Below are positions 11,611 through 21,381 of a DNA stretch of 64,000 bases, in pieces. The position numbers and the translations under genes were made by a program. The DNA is from Caenorhabditis remanei. Its lineage: Eukaryota; Nematoda; Chromadorea; Rhabditida; Rhabditidae. The number at the start of each line of letters is the position of its first letter. The first letter of the stretch is position 1. The notes below the pieces were generated by a model, which made no database searches, was not told the origin of the DNA, and saw only the letters and a list, made by a program, of their open reading frames with translations. The DNA is taken from NCBI RefSeq assembly GCF_010183535.1, contig NC_071332.1:16244001-16308000 (forward strand). The letters run 5' to 3'.

Positions 11611-14335
11611 CTTTCATGTCGTCACTATTAACAAATCACGTCATAACTTTTTATGACGTGGATCAATCTGGAAACGGACGACATGTTAGGAATCCTCTAT
11701 TTTTCTGAATCCGATGGAATCAAAAAATCTTTCACGTCGTCACTTTTTACAAAACACGTCGTATCTTTCTATGACGTGGATCAATCTGAAAACGGACAAC
11801 ACGTTTGGAATCCTCTATTTTTTCTGAATCCGATGGAATCAAAAAATTTTTCACGAGGTCACTTTTTACAAATCACGTCATAACTTTTTATGACGTGGAT
11901 CAATCCGAAAACGGACAACACGGTTAGAATCCTCTATTTTTTCTGAATCCGATGATAATAAAAAATCTTTCACGTCGTCACTTTTTATAAAACACGTCAC
12001 AACTTTTTATGACGTGGATCAATCCGAAAACGGACAACACGTTTAGAATCCTCCATTTTTTCTGAATCCGATGATAATAAAAAATCTTTCACGTCGTCAC
12101 TTTTTATAAAACACGTCATAACTTTTTATGACGTGGATCAATCCGAAAACGGACAACACGTTTAGAATCCTATATTTTTTCTGAATCCGATGGAATCAAA
12201 AAATCTTTTACGTGGTCACTTTTTACAAAACACGTCGTATCTTTTTATGACGTGGATCAATCTGGAAACGGACAACACGTTTGGAATCCTCTATTTTTTC
12301 TGAATCCGATGATATCAAAAAATCTTTCACGTCGTCACTTTTTACAAAACACGTCATAACTTTTTATGACGTGGATCAATCTGGAAACGGACAACACGTT
12401 TGGAATCCTCTATTTTTTCTGAATCCGATGATATCAAAAAATCTTTCACGTCGTCACTTTTTATAAAACACGTCATAACTTTTTATGGCGTGGATCAATC
12501 TGAAAACGGACAACACGTTTGGAATCCTCTATTTTTTCTGAATCCGATGGAATCAAAAAATCTTTCACGTGGTCACTTTTTACAAAACACGTCGTATCTT
12601 TTTATGACGTGGATCAATCTGGAAACGGACAACACGTTTGGAATCCTCTATTTTTTCTGAATCCGATGGAATCAAAAAATCTTTCACGTCGTCACTTTTT
12701 ACAAATCACGTCATAACTTTTTATGACGTGGATCAATCCGAAAACGGACAACACGTTTAGAATCCTCTATTTTTTCTGAATCCGATGATATCAAAAAATC
12801 TTTCACGTCGTCACTTTTTACAAAACACGTCATAACTTTTTATGACGTGGATCAATCTGGAAACGGACGACATGTTAGGAATCCTCTATTTTTTCTGAAT
12901 CCGATGGAATCAAAAAATCTTTCACGTCGTCACTTTTTACAAAACACGTCGTATCTTTCTATGACGTGGATCAATCTGAAAACGGACAACACGTTTGGAA
13001 TCCTCTATTTTTTCTGAATCCGATGATATCAAAACATCTTTCACGTCGTCACTTTTTATAAAACACGTCATAACTTTTTATGGCGTGGATCAATCTGAAA
13101 ACGGACAACACGTTTGGAATCCTCTATTTTTTCTGAATCCGATGATATCAAAACATCTTTCACGTCGTCACTTTTTACAAAACACGTCATAACTTTTTAT
13201 GACGTGGATCAATCCGAAAACGGACAACACGTTTAGAATCCTCTATTTTTTCTGAATCCGATGATAATAAAAAATCTTTCACGTGGTCACTTTTTACAAA
13301 TCACGTCATAACTTTTTATGACGTGGATCAATCCGAAAACGGACAACACGTTTAGAATCCTCTATTTTTTCTGAATCCGATGATAATAAAAAATCTTTCA
13401 CGTGGTCACTTTTTACAAAACACGTCATAACTTTTCATGGCGTGGATCAATCTGGAAACGGACAACACGTTTGGAATCCTCTATTTTTTCTAAATCCGAT
13501 GATAATAAAAAATCTTTCACGTGGTCACTTTTTACAAATCACGTCATAACTTTTTATGACGTGGATCAATCCGAAAACGGACAACACGTTTAGAATCCTA
13601 TATTTTTTCTGAATCCGATGGAATCAAAAAATCTTTCACGTGGTCACTTTTTACAAAACACGTCGTATCTTTTTATGACGTGGATCAATCTGGAAACGGA
13701 CAACACGTTTGGAATCCTCTATTTTTTCTGAATCCGATGATATCAAAACATCTTTCACGTCGTCACTTTTTATAAAACACGTCATAACTTTTTATGGCGT
13801 GGATCAATCTGAAAACGGACAACACGTTTAGAATCCTCTATTTTTTCTGAATCCGATGATATCAAAAAATCTTTCACGTGGTCACTTTTTACAAAACACG
13901 TCATAACTTTTTATGACGTGGATCAATCTGGAAACGGACAACACGTTTGGAATCCTCTATTTTTTCTAAATCCGATGATAATAAAAAATCTTTCACGTGG
14001 TCACTTTTTACAAATCACGTCATAACTTTTTATGACGTGGATCAATCCGAAAACGGACAACACGTTTAGAATCCTCTATTTTTTCTGAATCCGATGATAA
14101 TAAAAAATCTTTCACGTGGTCACTTTTTACAAAACACGTCACAACTTTTTATGACGTGGATCAATCCGAAAACGGACAACACGTTTAGAATCCTCTATTT
14201 TTTCTGAATCCGATGATATCAAAAAATCTTTCACGTCGTCACTTTTTACAAATCACGTCATAACTTTTTATGACGTGGATCAATCTGGAAACGGACAACA
14301 CGTTTGGAATCCTTTATTTTTTCCGAATCCAATGG
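11611..14335 (+). repeat. 119-bp tandem satellite, about 23 units
   Basis: Successive units start 119 bases apart (for example, identical segments at 12281, 12400, 12519 and 12995). Every unit carries a hairpin-capable palindrome, ACGTCATAA...TTATGACGT, separated by about five bases, plus the conserved blocks GGATCAATCTGGAAACGGAC and TTTCACGTCGTCAC. Sub-variants (GATATC, GATAATA, GGAATC at one position; AAATC or AAAAC before ACGTC) recur in a mixed order, as expected from unequal exchange. 119 is not a multiple of three, so the short ORFs inside are incidental. The array resumes for about 45 bases at 21250, after the retroelement nest. Confidence 0.93.
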
Positions 14336-14340
14336 TGTCG

Positions 14341-14879
14341 TGTCGTGGAATTAACTAGCCATTAATTCACGACCTTCAATAACCAGCCTAACAACTCTAT
14401 GGCGTCTGTTAGATTCACAAATATCTAACCAAAATGGCTATAAGAAATGGTTTTGACAATGAATTCAATACGTGTTACGTGACCTTCCCGAGGAAATGCT
14501 CAACAACTATCGTCGACTACTTGCGTGCCCTGACCTCTGATTGTGCCGACCCCAAGATAACGATCGCCCTCGATTTGCTGCATATAAGGAAACGGAATCG
14601 TCAGTTCAACCACTCTTTCTTCGACTCTCGTGGCTCTACTCTTGTTCAACACTCTCTCGCTCTACTGGACATTCAACTGCTGGAAGCTCCATCAATCGAC
14701 GCCTCAACCGCGTCTCCGACAACTACTCCACCTATGCTCCGGCTCCCGAAGAACTCGAGACACCTAAAGTATCCTCCTGACCCTTTAACACTATTGAATA
14801 AATCTGTCACACCTTTCCTCTATTGTTATTCTCGCATTCTAAGTCTGACGGGGTTCACCTTCCCTCTAACGTCAGCACA
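14341..14879 (+). repeat. Type A LTR, plus orientation (5' LTR)
   Basis: This 539-base LTR starts TGTCGTGGAATTAAC and ends GTCAGCACA, followed at once by the TGG of a primer-binding site. An inner TATA-like GCATATAAGGAAACGG (about 14579) sits downstream of GATAACGATCGCCC; the same pair of motifs is found in type B. A copy of identical length lies inverted at 18965-19503. A 172-codon open frame starting at 14434 spans most of the LTR, but only the LTR identity supports it. Confidence 0.85.
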
Positions 14880-14949
14880 TGGTGCATCGACCGGGAATCG
14901 AACCCGGGCCGCCCGCGTGGCAGGCGAGCATTCTACCACTGAACCACCG
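14880..14949 (+). promoter_or_regulatory. Primer-binding site extended to almost the entire tRNA-Gly(GCC)
   Basis: Directly after the LTR, the plus strand is the complement of a tRNA-Gly with anticodon GCC. It starts with TGG (complement of the post-transcriptional CCA) and continues through the acceptor, T, anticodon and D arms to about tRNA nucleotide 5. A normal PBS needs only 8-18 bases. Presence of CCA and absence of the first four tRNA bases show that it was copied from a mature tRNA rather than being a tRNA gene. Confidence 0.85.
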
Positions 14950-15092
14950 TAAACATATCGTATCGAGTAATCACAACTTCTCTCGATCACCACCAATACC
15001 ACTATACCAAAAGTTCACATAAGAACCGCGAGACCAATTTGATCAACACAAGCATCCACGATACCCTCAAAACTAACGGTCTATCATTTCAG

Positions 15093-16496
15093 ACTCGTCT
15101 AGGAATTCTTCGTGCTCCAGCCGTCGTGCACGCCGTAGCAACTCTTCGAAGAATGCCGGTGGAACTCGCAATAGATCAACTCGCTCCACCTCATCCACTG
15201 AATCTGTTACCAAACACCAAGTTCCTTGGACCAATCTTGGCCCTGCCAAAACAATATTCACTAAAAGAGCTAGCAAAACGGCTCAAATTATCAAGGATAT
15301 ACAACTCATCCTCACAGATCCTCAACAACCGGAGATAATATCTGTACTCCGAACAAGCTACAACAAGCTTAACGAGCAACTCATAAAGCTCGAAAAATCA
15401 GACAGCGAAGCAATATCGCTTGTTATGAAACACCCAGCGTTGTGCTCCAGTGCGGAAATACGTACCAGCAATGTTCTCGAACTTTGTGATCACATCAACG
15501 AACTCAACTATCCCACCTTGATCACAAGATGTAAAGCAATTCAGCAGTACATCGAAGTGATGTTGAAACAACTAGTTGGCAACCAACCGAGCCCGACTGA
15601 GAAACACTATCAACGCTCCACTACGAACAATACGGGACACCACTCATTCCCGTCATCTTACGAACCGAATGGTCCAATTTTGACTAAACCAAAGTCGTCA
15701 GAACCACACCACAGAATTTATATGAGTGATTCAACTCCACCCACTCTCCCAAACAACAACTACAACGCTAATCCTGCGATAACACTTGACGATATGGAAG
15801 CAATGTTACACCGATTCGGTGAAACCATACAAGCCGAGCTCACACAGACACTTAACACCGCTGTTAAAAGAATGGACAAAAAAGTTGACAAATACGCAGA
15901 AGCACAAAGTTTCCTCATCCAAACGGTTCAGGCAATGAGAAAAAATCTCGAAATTGTCCAGGACCAACTGGAACAACAACAACAGCAACTACGTGAGGAA
16001 CACTCCCTAAAAACCATGGACCCCCAGTCCACACGCGAAGCCCACCAATTATGTCCGACTAGCTCACATAACGGAAACAAATCTAAAGATGATGCCACAT
16101 TATCCAACAAAGCACCGTTACCGGAATCTCCCAGTCCGTTGATTCAAAGTCCAAGTCCAACTCACTGTTCACCAATCAGCACCCAAGCAAGCTACCACAC
16201 GGACTTAACCACAATTTTTAACACCCTCAAGCCATTCTCCGGCGACACAGATCACTATTCTCTGTTCATCACCAGATTCAATTCATTGGTCCACTCAAAT
16301 CCGTCAATCAATACCATCTTGAAACAAAATATCCTGATATCCCTACTCGAAGGCGATTCAAAGGATCTTATAACGTCGGATGAGTTGTCGGAAAGCGCCT
16401 ATGAGGATCTCCGCGCAAACTTAGAGCGGGTTTACAACAGAAAAACCGATCGACGCAAACAACTCATCGAGAACTACCGCAATTGTTCCGACTTAT
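15093..16496 (+). pseudogene. Bel/Pao gag, truncated at its 3' end by a type B LTR
   Basis: The frame is open from a likely splice acceptor (ATCATTTCAG, ending 15092) to 16496; the first ATG is only at 15425. The N-terminus is basic and Ser/Arg-rich. A central coiled-coil-like Gln-rich stretch lies near 15960-16000. The C-terminal part has the Pao gag signature FSGD...YSLFITRFNSLVHSNPS and then a Leu/Asp-rich helix. The zinc knuckles and pol expected downstream are missing because an inverted LTR begins at 16484, inside the frame. The lack of an early ATG suggests a spliced leader exon or non-AUG initiation. Confidence 0.7.
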
Positions 16497-17057
16497 AAGG
16501 TGTGGACCCCAAGTCAGACTAGTTTGGCGACAGTAATAAAAAGAAGAGGTTTAACAACTTTTATTGAACAGTAATACAACACTAACCGAGTTCCTTTACT
16601 AGCGGTATGGTCGGTTTCACGAGAGGGGCGTCACCAAGTTCCATGGGAACGGGCGCGACGGTCTTCTTCTCCTCTTTCGCAGACGACTCCTTCTTGACGG
16701 ACGACGGCGGCAACGACATGTTGATGGCAGGGGATTGGCAATGAGCGGCTTCGCAGGAAGCTGGTTGAGAGTGATCTTCTGGTTGATTTCCTTTCCTTAT
16801 ATGCACTGGAAGTAGGGCAGATCGTTATCTCCAGGGCACGTCGGGCGATCACGATTGAAGGCCAAGGTCACGGGTATTTGATAGAATCGAGAGGAGTTGC
16901 TTTGCCAGGAAGGAAGGTTGAAAGGCCACGTGAATTAGTTAGTATATTGTTCATGTGAAGTTGTAGTCCGGTGGAGACCATTGTAAGTGTGTTGGTGCCG
17001 GTGTGGCTTTGGTATATTGTGTTAGGTCGTGAATTGAGACCTATTAATTCCGCGACA
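16484..17057 (-). repeat. Type B LTR, minus orientation (3' LTR)
   Basis: Read on the minus strand it begins TGTCGCGGAATTAATAGG at 17057 and ends ATAAGTCGGAACA at 16484. It resembles the 496-base LTR at 20754-21249 but is 574 bases long and diverged, so the two are probably not the pair of a single recent insertion. It contains a TATA-like CATATAAGGAAAGG and a short ATG-initiated frame. Confidence 0.75.
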
Positions 17058-18050
17058 CTGGGGGGCCGCAAGAGGTGCTCGGAGCACTGGTGGGTTGACC
17101 CGAAGCCACAGGTGGGGCGTCTGGGGTGGTTTCAACTGCTGCCGTCGATAGTTCCAACGGTATGAGTTGGTTTATTGTGCGTTCTACAAGTTTGTTCTTG
17201 CACTTTACGATTACGGATCGTACCTGTCCATCTTTGGATGGGAGTAGTTCTATGATGCGTGCTAGAGGCCATCTGTATCGCGGGAGATTTGGCGTGTGGA
17301 CCAGAACTACTTGGTTGGGTTCTGGAGCGATTGTGCAGTGTGATTTGTTTTTGTATGTTGGGGCATTGTACCCTGTGTACATTGAGTTGTAAAATTGGTC
17401 CCACAATTGGAGTCGGATATTGTCGAGATGTTTGAGGTATTCTCTGGTTTGTTTTCTGTTAACCCCATGTGGGCCGTTGTGGTATCTCCGGAGTGGTTCG
17501 GGAGGGATAACTCAGCTTGTGGACTGATGAAGTCTACTGGGCGTATTGCTTCTGTGTCCGAGATGCTTACGGGATTCGCCGTTATTGGGCGGCTGTTTAT
17601 AATCCCTTCACATTCTATCAACAATGTTTCTACTTCGAGGAACGACAGTTGTAGTCGACCGATGGATTTATAAAACATGTTTTTGACAATTGCTACAATT
17701 CTTTCGTACACCCCTCCTTGCCAGGGAGCGAATGGTGTAATTTGTTTGACTTCTATCGCTTTTGATGCGAGAAAACACGTGAGTGTTTGACTTGAGTTAA
17801 TCAATGTGTTTATGTCAGCATTGATCATAGTGTATCCCAATGTGAATGCTGGTGCATTGTCGGAAATTATAGTTTTAGGGGACCCTCTGCGGCCAATAAA
17901 TCTTCTCATTGCCAGAAGGAAGCTTGCTGTCGTGTTGTCTGGTACGACTTCGATATGGACTGCTCTCGTGACGAGACAAGTTGTGAGCATAGACCACAAC
18001 TTTCCTGTTTGCCCGGTCTCTGTCTTGTATCCAATCCATGAAAAGATCAT
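17046..18050 (-). pseudogene. Bel/Pao integrase and pol C-terminus fragment
   Basis: The minus strand encodes an integrase core: CLVTRAVHIEVVPDN, the second Asp in IISDNAPAFTLG and the Glu in APWQGGVYERIV, matching the DDE arrangement of Pao integrases. The chromodomain-like tail follows (VLVHTPNLPRYRWPLARI), and translation ends at the TAA within the first bases of the adjacent LTR. A frame change near 17307-17406 separates the core from the tail. The N-terminal zinc domain and everything upstream are absent, cut at about 18050. Confidence 0.75.
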
Positions 18051-18195
18051 ACAAAATCTTTATGTGGACAACGTTATGTTCACACCAGAATCCGCAGAAG
18101 AACTGCTCGCAAATTACCAGGACTCCACAGACACTTTCTCATCCATGCATATGAGACTCAGAGACTTTCTGTGCAATAACAAGACCGTCATGGCA
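18047..18195 (+). pseudogene. Reverse transcriptase fragment, plus orientation
   Basis: A short plus-strand frame carries IQNLYVDNVMFTPESAEELL, including the YVDN active-site motif typical of Bel/Pao RT, and the following helix SMHMRLRDFLCNN. It abuts an integrase fragment of opposite polarity at about 18050, so the junction is a rearrangement breakpoint. Confidence 0.75.
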
Positions 18196-18232
18196 GCAAT
18201 CATATTACTAGCCTCACGATATTGCTAGCTTC

Positions 18233-18964
18233 ACTATTCACACAGACTTGTCACAATCTACACTAAATTAATTTGTTAAAGTCCACTCTAGACAACGATT
18301 GTTGATAATTATCACACAATCCAAACCACGTGATCATTTCTTTCCAAAACTGGGATTACAATTTCTGTACATTCGTCGATACTGACGTGACATACGACCC
18401 GTGACATGCGACCCCTGCCCACGGACGAGTAACCTGACCTCTGATAACAATCATTCTGGGCATATAAAGAAACTCGAAATCAAACAAGTCACTATTTTCG
18501 CTCGACCAGAGCCCTCGCCTAACAATCACACGTCTGTCAACTATGGCTGCTCCATACACTCTCACAGCGCCAACGGCCGCTGGCTCTCCAGAAGATGTTA
18601 CCGTTGGCCAACCCAAGGACGTGGATCAATTTGGTCTCAACATCTCGGACAACCAATCAATGGGTCACTACGATCGTCCAATAAACTATTCTCGTCGTCG
18701 CACAACGTCAAAGAACTTGGTTGGTAACAACCACAAACTTATTACCAGTTCCAACGACGTTGCTTACAAGAAAAGCAACTCAATTCCACATAAAGGCGAG
18801 CTCCATCAATCCTTCCCCACCAATAGCACAGGGAACAGCGTACTTCCGCCATTGTTGGAACCAAACAATTCAACTTTGTCTGTCACCCGGTCACCCGCAC
18901 CAGATCCTCCACAACAAGTCGTCCCGATCGAACACACTGATTTTTCGCCCTATAAGTCAGAACA
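18233..18964 (+). repeat. Diverged LTR-like segment, plus orientation, 5'-truncated
   Basis: The end reads GCCCTATAAGTCAGAACA, the same as the end of the type B LTR. Further upstream there is the family's TATA-like CATATAAAGAAACTCG and an ATG-started frame at 18543 at the position where type B LTRs also have one. The left end is not recognisable, so the segment seems truncated. It directly abuts the inverted type A LTR. Confidence 0.5.
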
Positions 18965-19503
18965 TGTGCTGACGTTAGAGGGAAGGTGAACCCCGTCAGA
19001 CTTAGAATGCGAGAATAACAATAGAGGAAAGGTGTGACAGATTTATTCAATAGTGTTAAAGGGTCAGGAGGATACTTTAGGTGTCTCGAGTTCTTCGGGA
19101 GCCGGAGCATAGGTGGAGTAGTTGTCGGAGACGCGGTTGAGGCGTCGATTGATGGAGCTTCCAGCAGTTGAATGTCCAGTAGAGCGAGAGAGTGTTGAAC
19201 AAGAGTAGAGCCACGAGAGTCGAAGAAAGAGTGGTTGAACTGACGATTCCGTTTCCTTATATGCAGCAAATCGAGGGCGATCGTTATCTTGGGGTCGGCA
19301 CAATCAGAGGTCAGGGCACGCAAGTAGTCGACGATAGTTGTTGAGCATTTCCTCGGGAAGGTCACGTAACACGTATTGAATTCATTGTCAAAACCATTTC
19401 TTATAGCCATTTTGGTTAGATATTTGTGAATCTAACAGACGCCATAGAGTTGTTAGGCTGGTTATTGAAGGTCGTGAATTAATGGCTAGTTAATTCCACG
19501 ACA
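18965..19503 (-). repeat. Type A LTR, minus orientation (3' LTR)
   Basis: This is the inverted copy of 14341-14879, with the same length (539) and what look like identical encoded frames. It is preceded on the minus strand by the end of a pol-like frame (19504-19798) that ends in the LTR's first TAA, so it serves as a 3' LTR. Confidence 0.85.
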
Positions 19504-19798
19504 CTGGGGGGCCACGAGAAGAACTCTGTGGCGGCTCCCAAAATGCTGTGATCGTGTAAAAGCAGTTGCTGCTGTGAATGTGTACGAATCCTAAGTACAA
19601 GTGTTGATCGTAGTTTGTAACTGATTGCTCGAGTGATTTGAGTTGATCCCTCAGTTGTAGTGAGATAATGTATGTGGGTTTGGAAGTTTGTGAAACTGAA
19701 ATAGTTGTGAGGGAGCTTGGTGAGCTATCTTCATTAATCATGGTTTGTTGTTGCTGTGAGTAGTGTCTACAATAGATTTTATAATTGTAGGACAGCAT
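19490..19798 (-). pseudogene. 3' end of a pol-like frame reading into the type A LTR
   Basis: A 102-codon minus frame ends SSRGPPVSWN and a stop inside the LTR, the same arrangement as at 17046. The upstream part is Gln- and Ser-rich and not recognisable as a domain. Confidence 0.4.
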
Positions 19799-19800
19799 AG

Positions 19801-19924
19801 ATATGTTATCGTGTGATAGTTATCCGAAATTGTGGTCTAGTGTGGACTGTGACAATTCTTGTGAGCCCGTGTGGCTTTGGTGATTTAGCTAGGTCGTGAA
19901 TTAAGACCTATTAATTCCACGACA
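19801..19924 (-). repeat. Fragment of a type B LTR, minus orientation
   Basis: The minus strand starts TGTCGTGGAATTAATAGG at 19924 and follows type B through CACCAAAGCCACA before diverging at about 19801. It marks the 3' LTR start of an internally deleted type B element whose leader occupies 20000-20740. Confidence 0.6.
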
Positions 19925-20240
19925 CTGGGGGGCGGCAAGAGGTGCTCTGAGCACTGGTGGATGAATTCAAAGCCACAAGTGGTGCTTCTGAAGTGATGCC
20001 GGTGTGGCACGAAGAATCCGCAGATGGAACTGTAATGACAGTCCGTTAAGGGAGGATCTCGTGGGTGTGTTGCTTTGATCGATGTTGTATCGGGGTTATT
20101 GTGTGAACCAAGTTGTATTTGTATTGATCAAGTGAAGTTGTGCTCGCTCGATACTATATGTTTGTGGAATTTGTGTAGGTACTTGTTGGTTTTAAGAAAC
20201 CAAAAAAAACAAAACAAGATAAAATTAACATTATCGCGTG

Positions 20241-20458
20241 CGTGTATTATCAGCACTTATCGTGTGCATTATGAGCACTAGTCGTGTGCATTATGAGCAC
20301 TAGTCGTGTACCTTATTGGTACTAGTCGTGTACCTTATTGGTACCAGTCGTGTGCATTTTCAGCACTAGTCGTGTGCCTTGTTGGCACTAGTCGTGTGCA
20401 TTATGAGCACTAGTCGTGTGCATTATGAGCACTAGTCGTGTGCATTATGAGCACTAGT
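20241..20458 (-). repeat. Array of ten 22-bp hairpin units in the retroelement leader
   Basis: Nine exact-length 22-base units (20261-20458) and one divergent unit before them repeat CGTGTGCATTATGAGCACTAGT-like sequence. Each unit contains a small stem-loop: GTGC/GCAC in most units, GTACC/GGTAC in units at 20305 and 20327, GTGCC/GGCAC at 20371. Stem changes are compensated on the other side. The array lies between the PBS (20741-20753) and the remnant coding end of the minus-strand type B element, that is, in its untranslated leader. Confidence 0.85.
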
Positions 20459-20740
20459 TACAAACTCGTACATGTTCCGTAGTGTGATACGAGAATGTGG
20501 AGTTGAAGCTACTCGGTGTTTGGGTGAATAGCGAATTGTGAGTGGTTCAGTGGTTGAGAAAGTTGTGATCCCTTTAGCTGCTCAGTGCCACGTCTTCTTC
20601 TTGATAAGAACAGAGCTAGGGTTTGGTGTGACTCTTTTCATTGTGGCTCTCACAAGTGTTGTGTTGGGAGTATCCTTTAGTGCCTGATTATTGTAAACCT
20701 CCATCTCTAGTATTCTCGCCACCTATGGGTTGTGTCCACA

Positions 20741-20753
20741 GGTCGATGCACCA
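20741..20753 (-). promoter_or_regulatory. tRNA-Gly primer-binding site of the type B element
   Basis: Read on the minus strand, TGGTGCATCGACC follows directly after the LTR end GTCAGAACA. It is complementary to the 3' end of tRNA-Gly including CCA, here of normal length (13 bases). Confidence 0.8.
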
Positions 20754-21249
20754 TGTTCTGACTTATAGGGCGCGGACCCCAAGTCAGATGAGTTTGGCGT
20801 CAACAGTAAGAGAGAGAGAAATAATAAACAACTTTATTCAATTACACTAACCAAAGGAGGGAATCTTGAGATCCATCGGTGTTCCTTCTTCGAATCCACA
20901 GAAGTCTTCGACGGTGCAGTAGTTGTGACGACGGTTTTGCAAGGGAGCTGAGGAGGCTTCTTTTAAGCAAGAGTGAAGTTTCCCGTTGATTCCATTTCCT
21001 TATATGCAGAAAGATGTGGGGCAGATGGTTATCGAAAGGTCAGATCGTCGTAGGCCAAGGTCACGTTCATTCGGTAGACTGATTGTAGTTGGAGTTGACC
21101 GGAGGAGAAGTTGGAAGGTTACGTAGAATTGGTTAATGAATTGTTCGTGTAAAGTTGTAGTCTAGTGGAGACGATTGTTATTTGTAAGAGCCTGTGTGGC
21201 TTTGGTGATTTAGCTAGGTCGTGAATTAAGACCTATTAATTCCGCGACA
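20754..21249 (-). repeat. Type B LTR, minus orientation (5' LTR)
   Basis: This 496-base LTR begins TGTCGCGGAATTAATAGG at 21249 and ends ATAAGTCAGAACA at 20754, followed by the PBS. It carries a TATA-like CATATAAGGAAATGG and, on the minus strand, AATAAAG near 20838, a plausible poly(A) signal. Its outer end touches the AATGG duplication and the resumed satellite. Confidence 0.85.
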
Positions 21250-21381
21250 AATGGTATCAAAAAATCTTTCACGTCGTCACCGTTTACAAAACGCCCCGTA
21301 TTTTTTGAAGGGAAGCATTTTGAACACGTTCGGTGCTCAAAGTGTTATGTACAAATACTTCATCAAGAACGAAATGAACAA

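Larger units (their letters stand above)
14336..21249. mobile_element. Nested, rearranged Bel/Pao-like LTR retroelement cluster inserted in the satellite
   Basis: The block is bounded by the 5-base duplication AATGG (14331-14335 and 21250-21254), as for Bel/Pao insertions. It contains two related LTR types, both beginning TGTCG[T/C]GGAATTAA and both with a PBS for tRNA-Gly: type A (+) 14341-14879 and (-) 18965-19503; type B (-) 16484-17057 and 20754-21249, with a fragment at about 19801-19924. Coding remnants point both ways: gag (+), integrase (-), RT (+). At least two elements plus inversions or nested insertions are needed to explain it. None is complete. Confidence 0.85.

Noticed and set aside
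11653..13593. Short open frames in the 119-bp satellite
   Set aside because: The period is not a multiple of three and the frames recur only because the DNA repeats.
14882..14949. A tRNA-Gly gene on the minus strand
   Set aside because: The first four tRNA bases are missing, CCA is present in DNA, and the copy starts exactly at the LTR end, so it is an extended primer-binding site.
14434..14952. 172-codon ORF, duplicated at 18883-19410
   Set aside because: It lies within the LTR and reads into the PBS; its duplication follows from the LTR copy and gives no evidence of translation.
20241..20458. CRISPR-like array of 22-base repeats
   Set aside because: There are no spacers; units are contiguous, and the host is a nematode.
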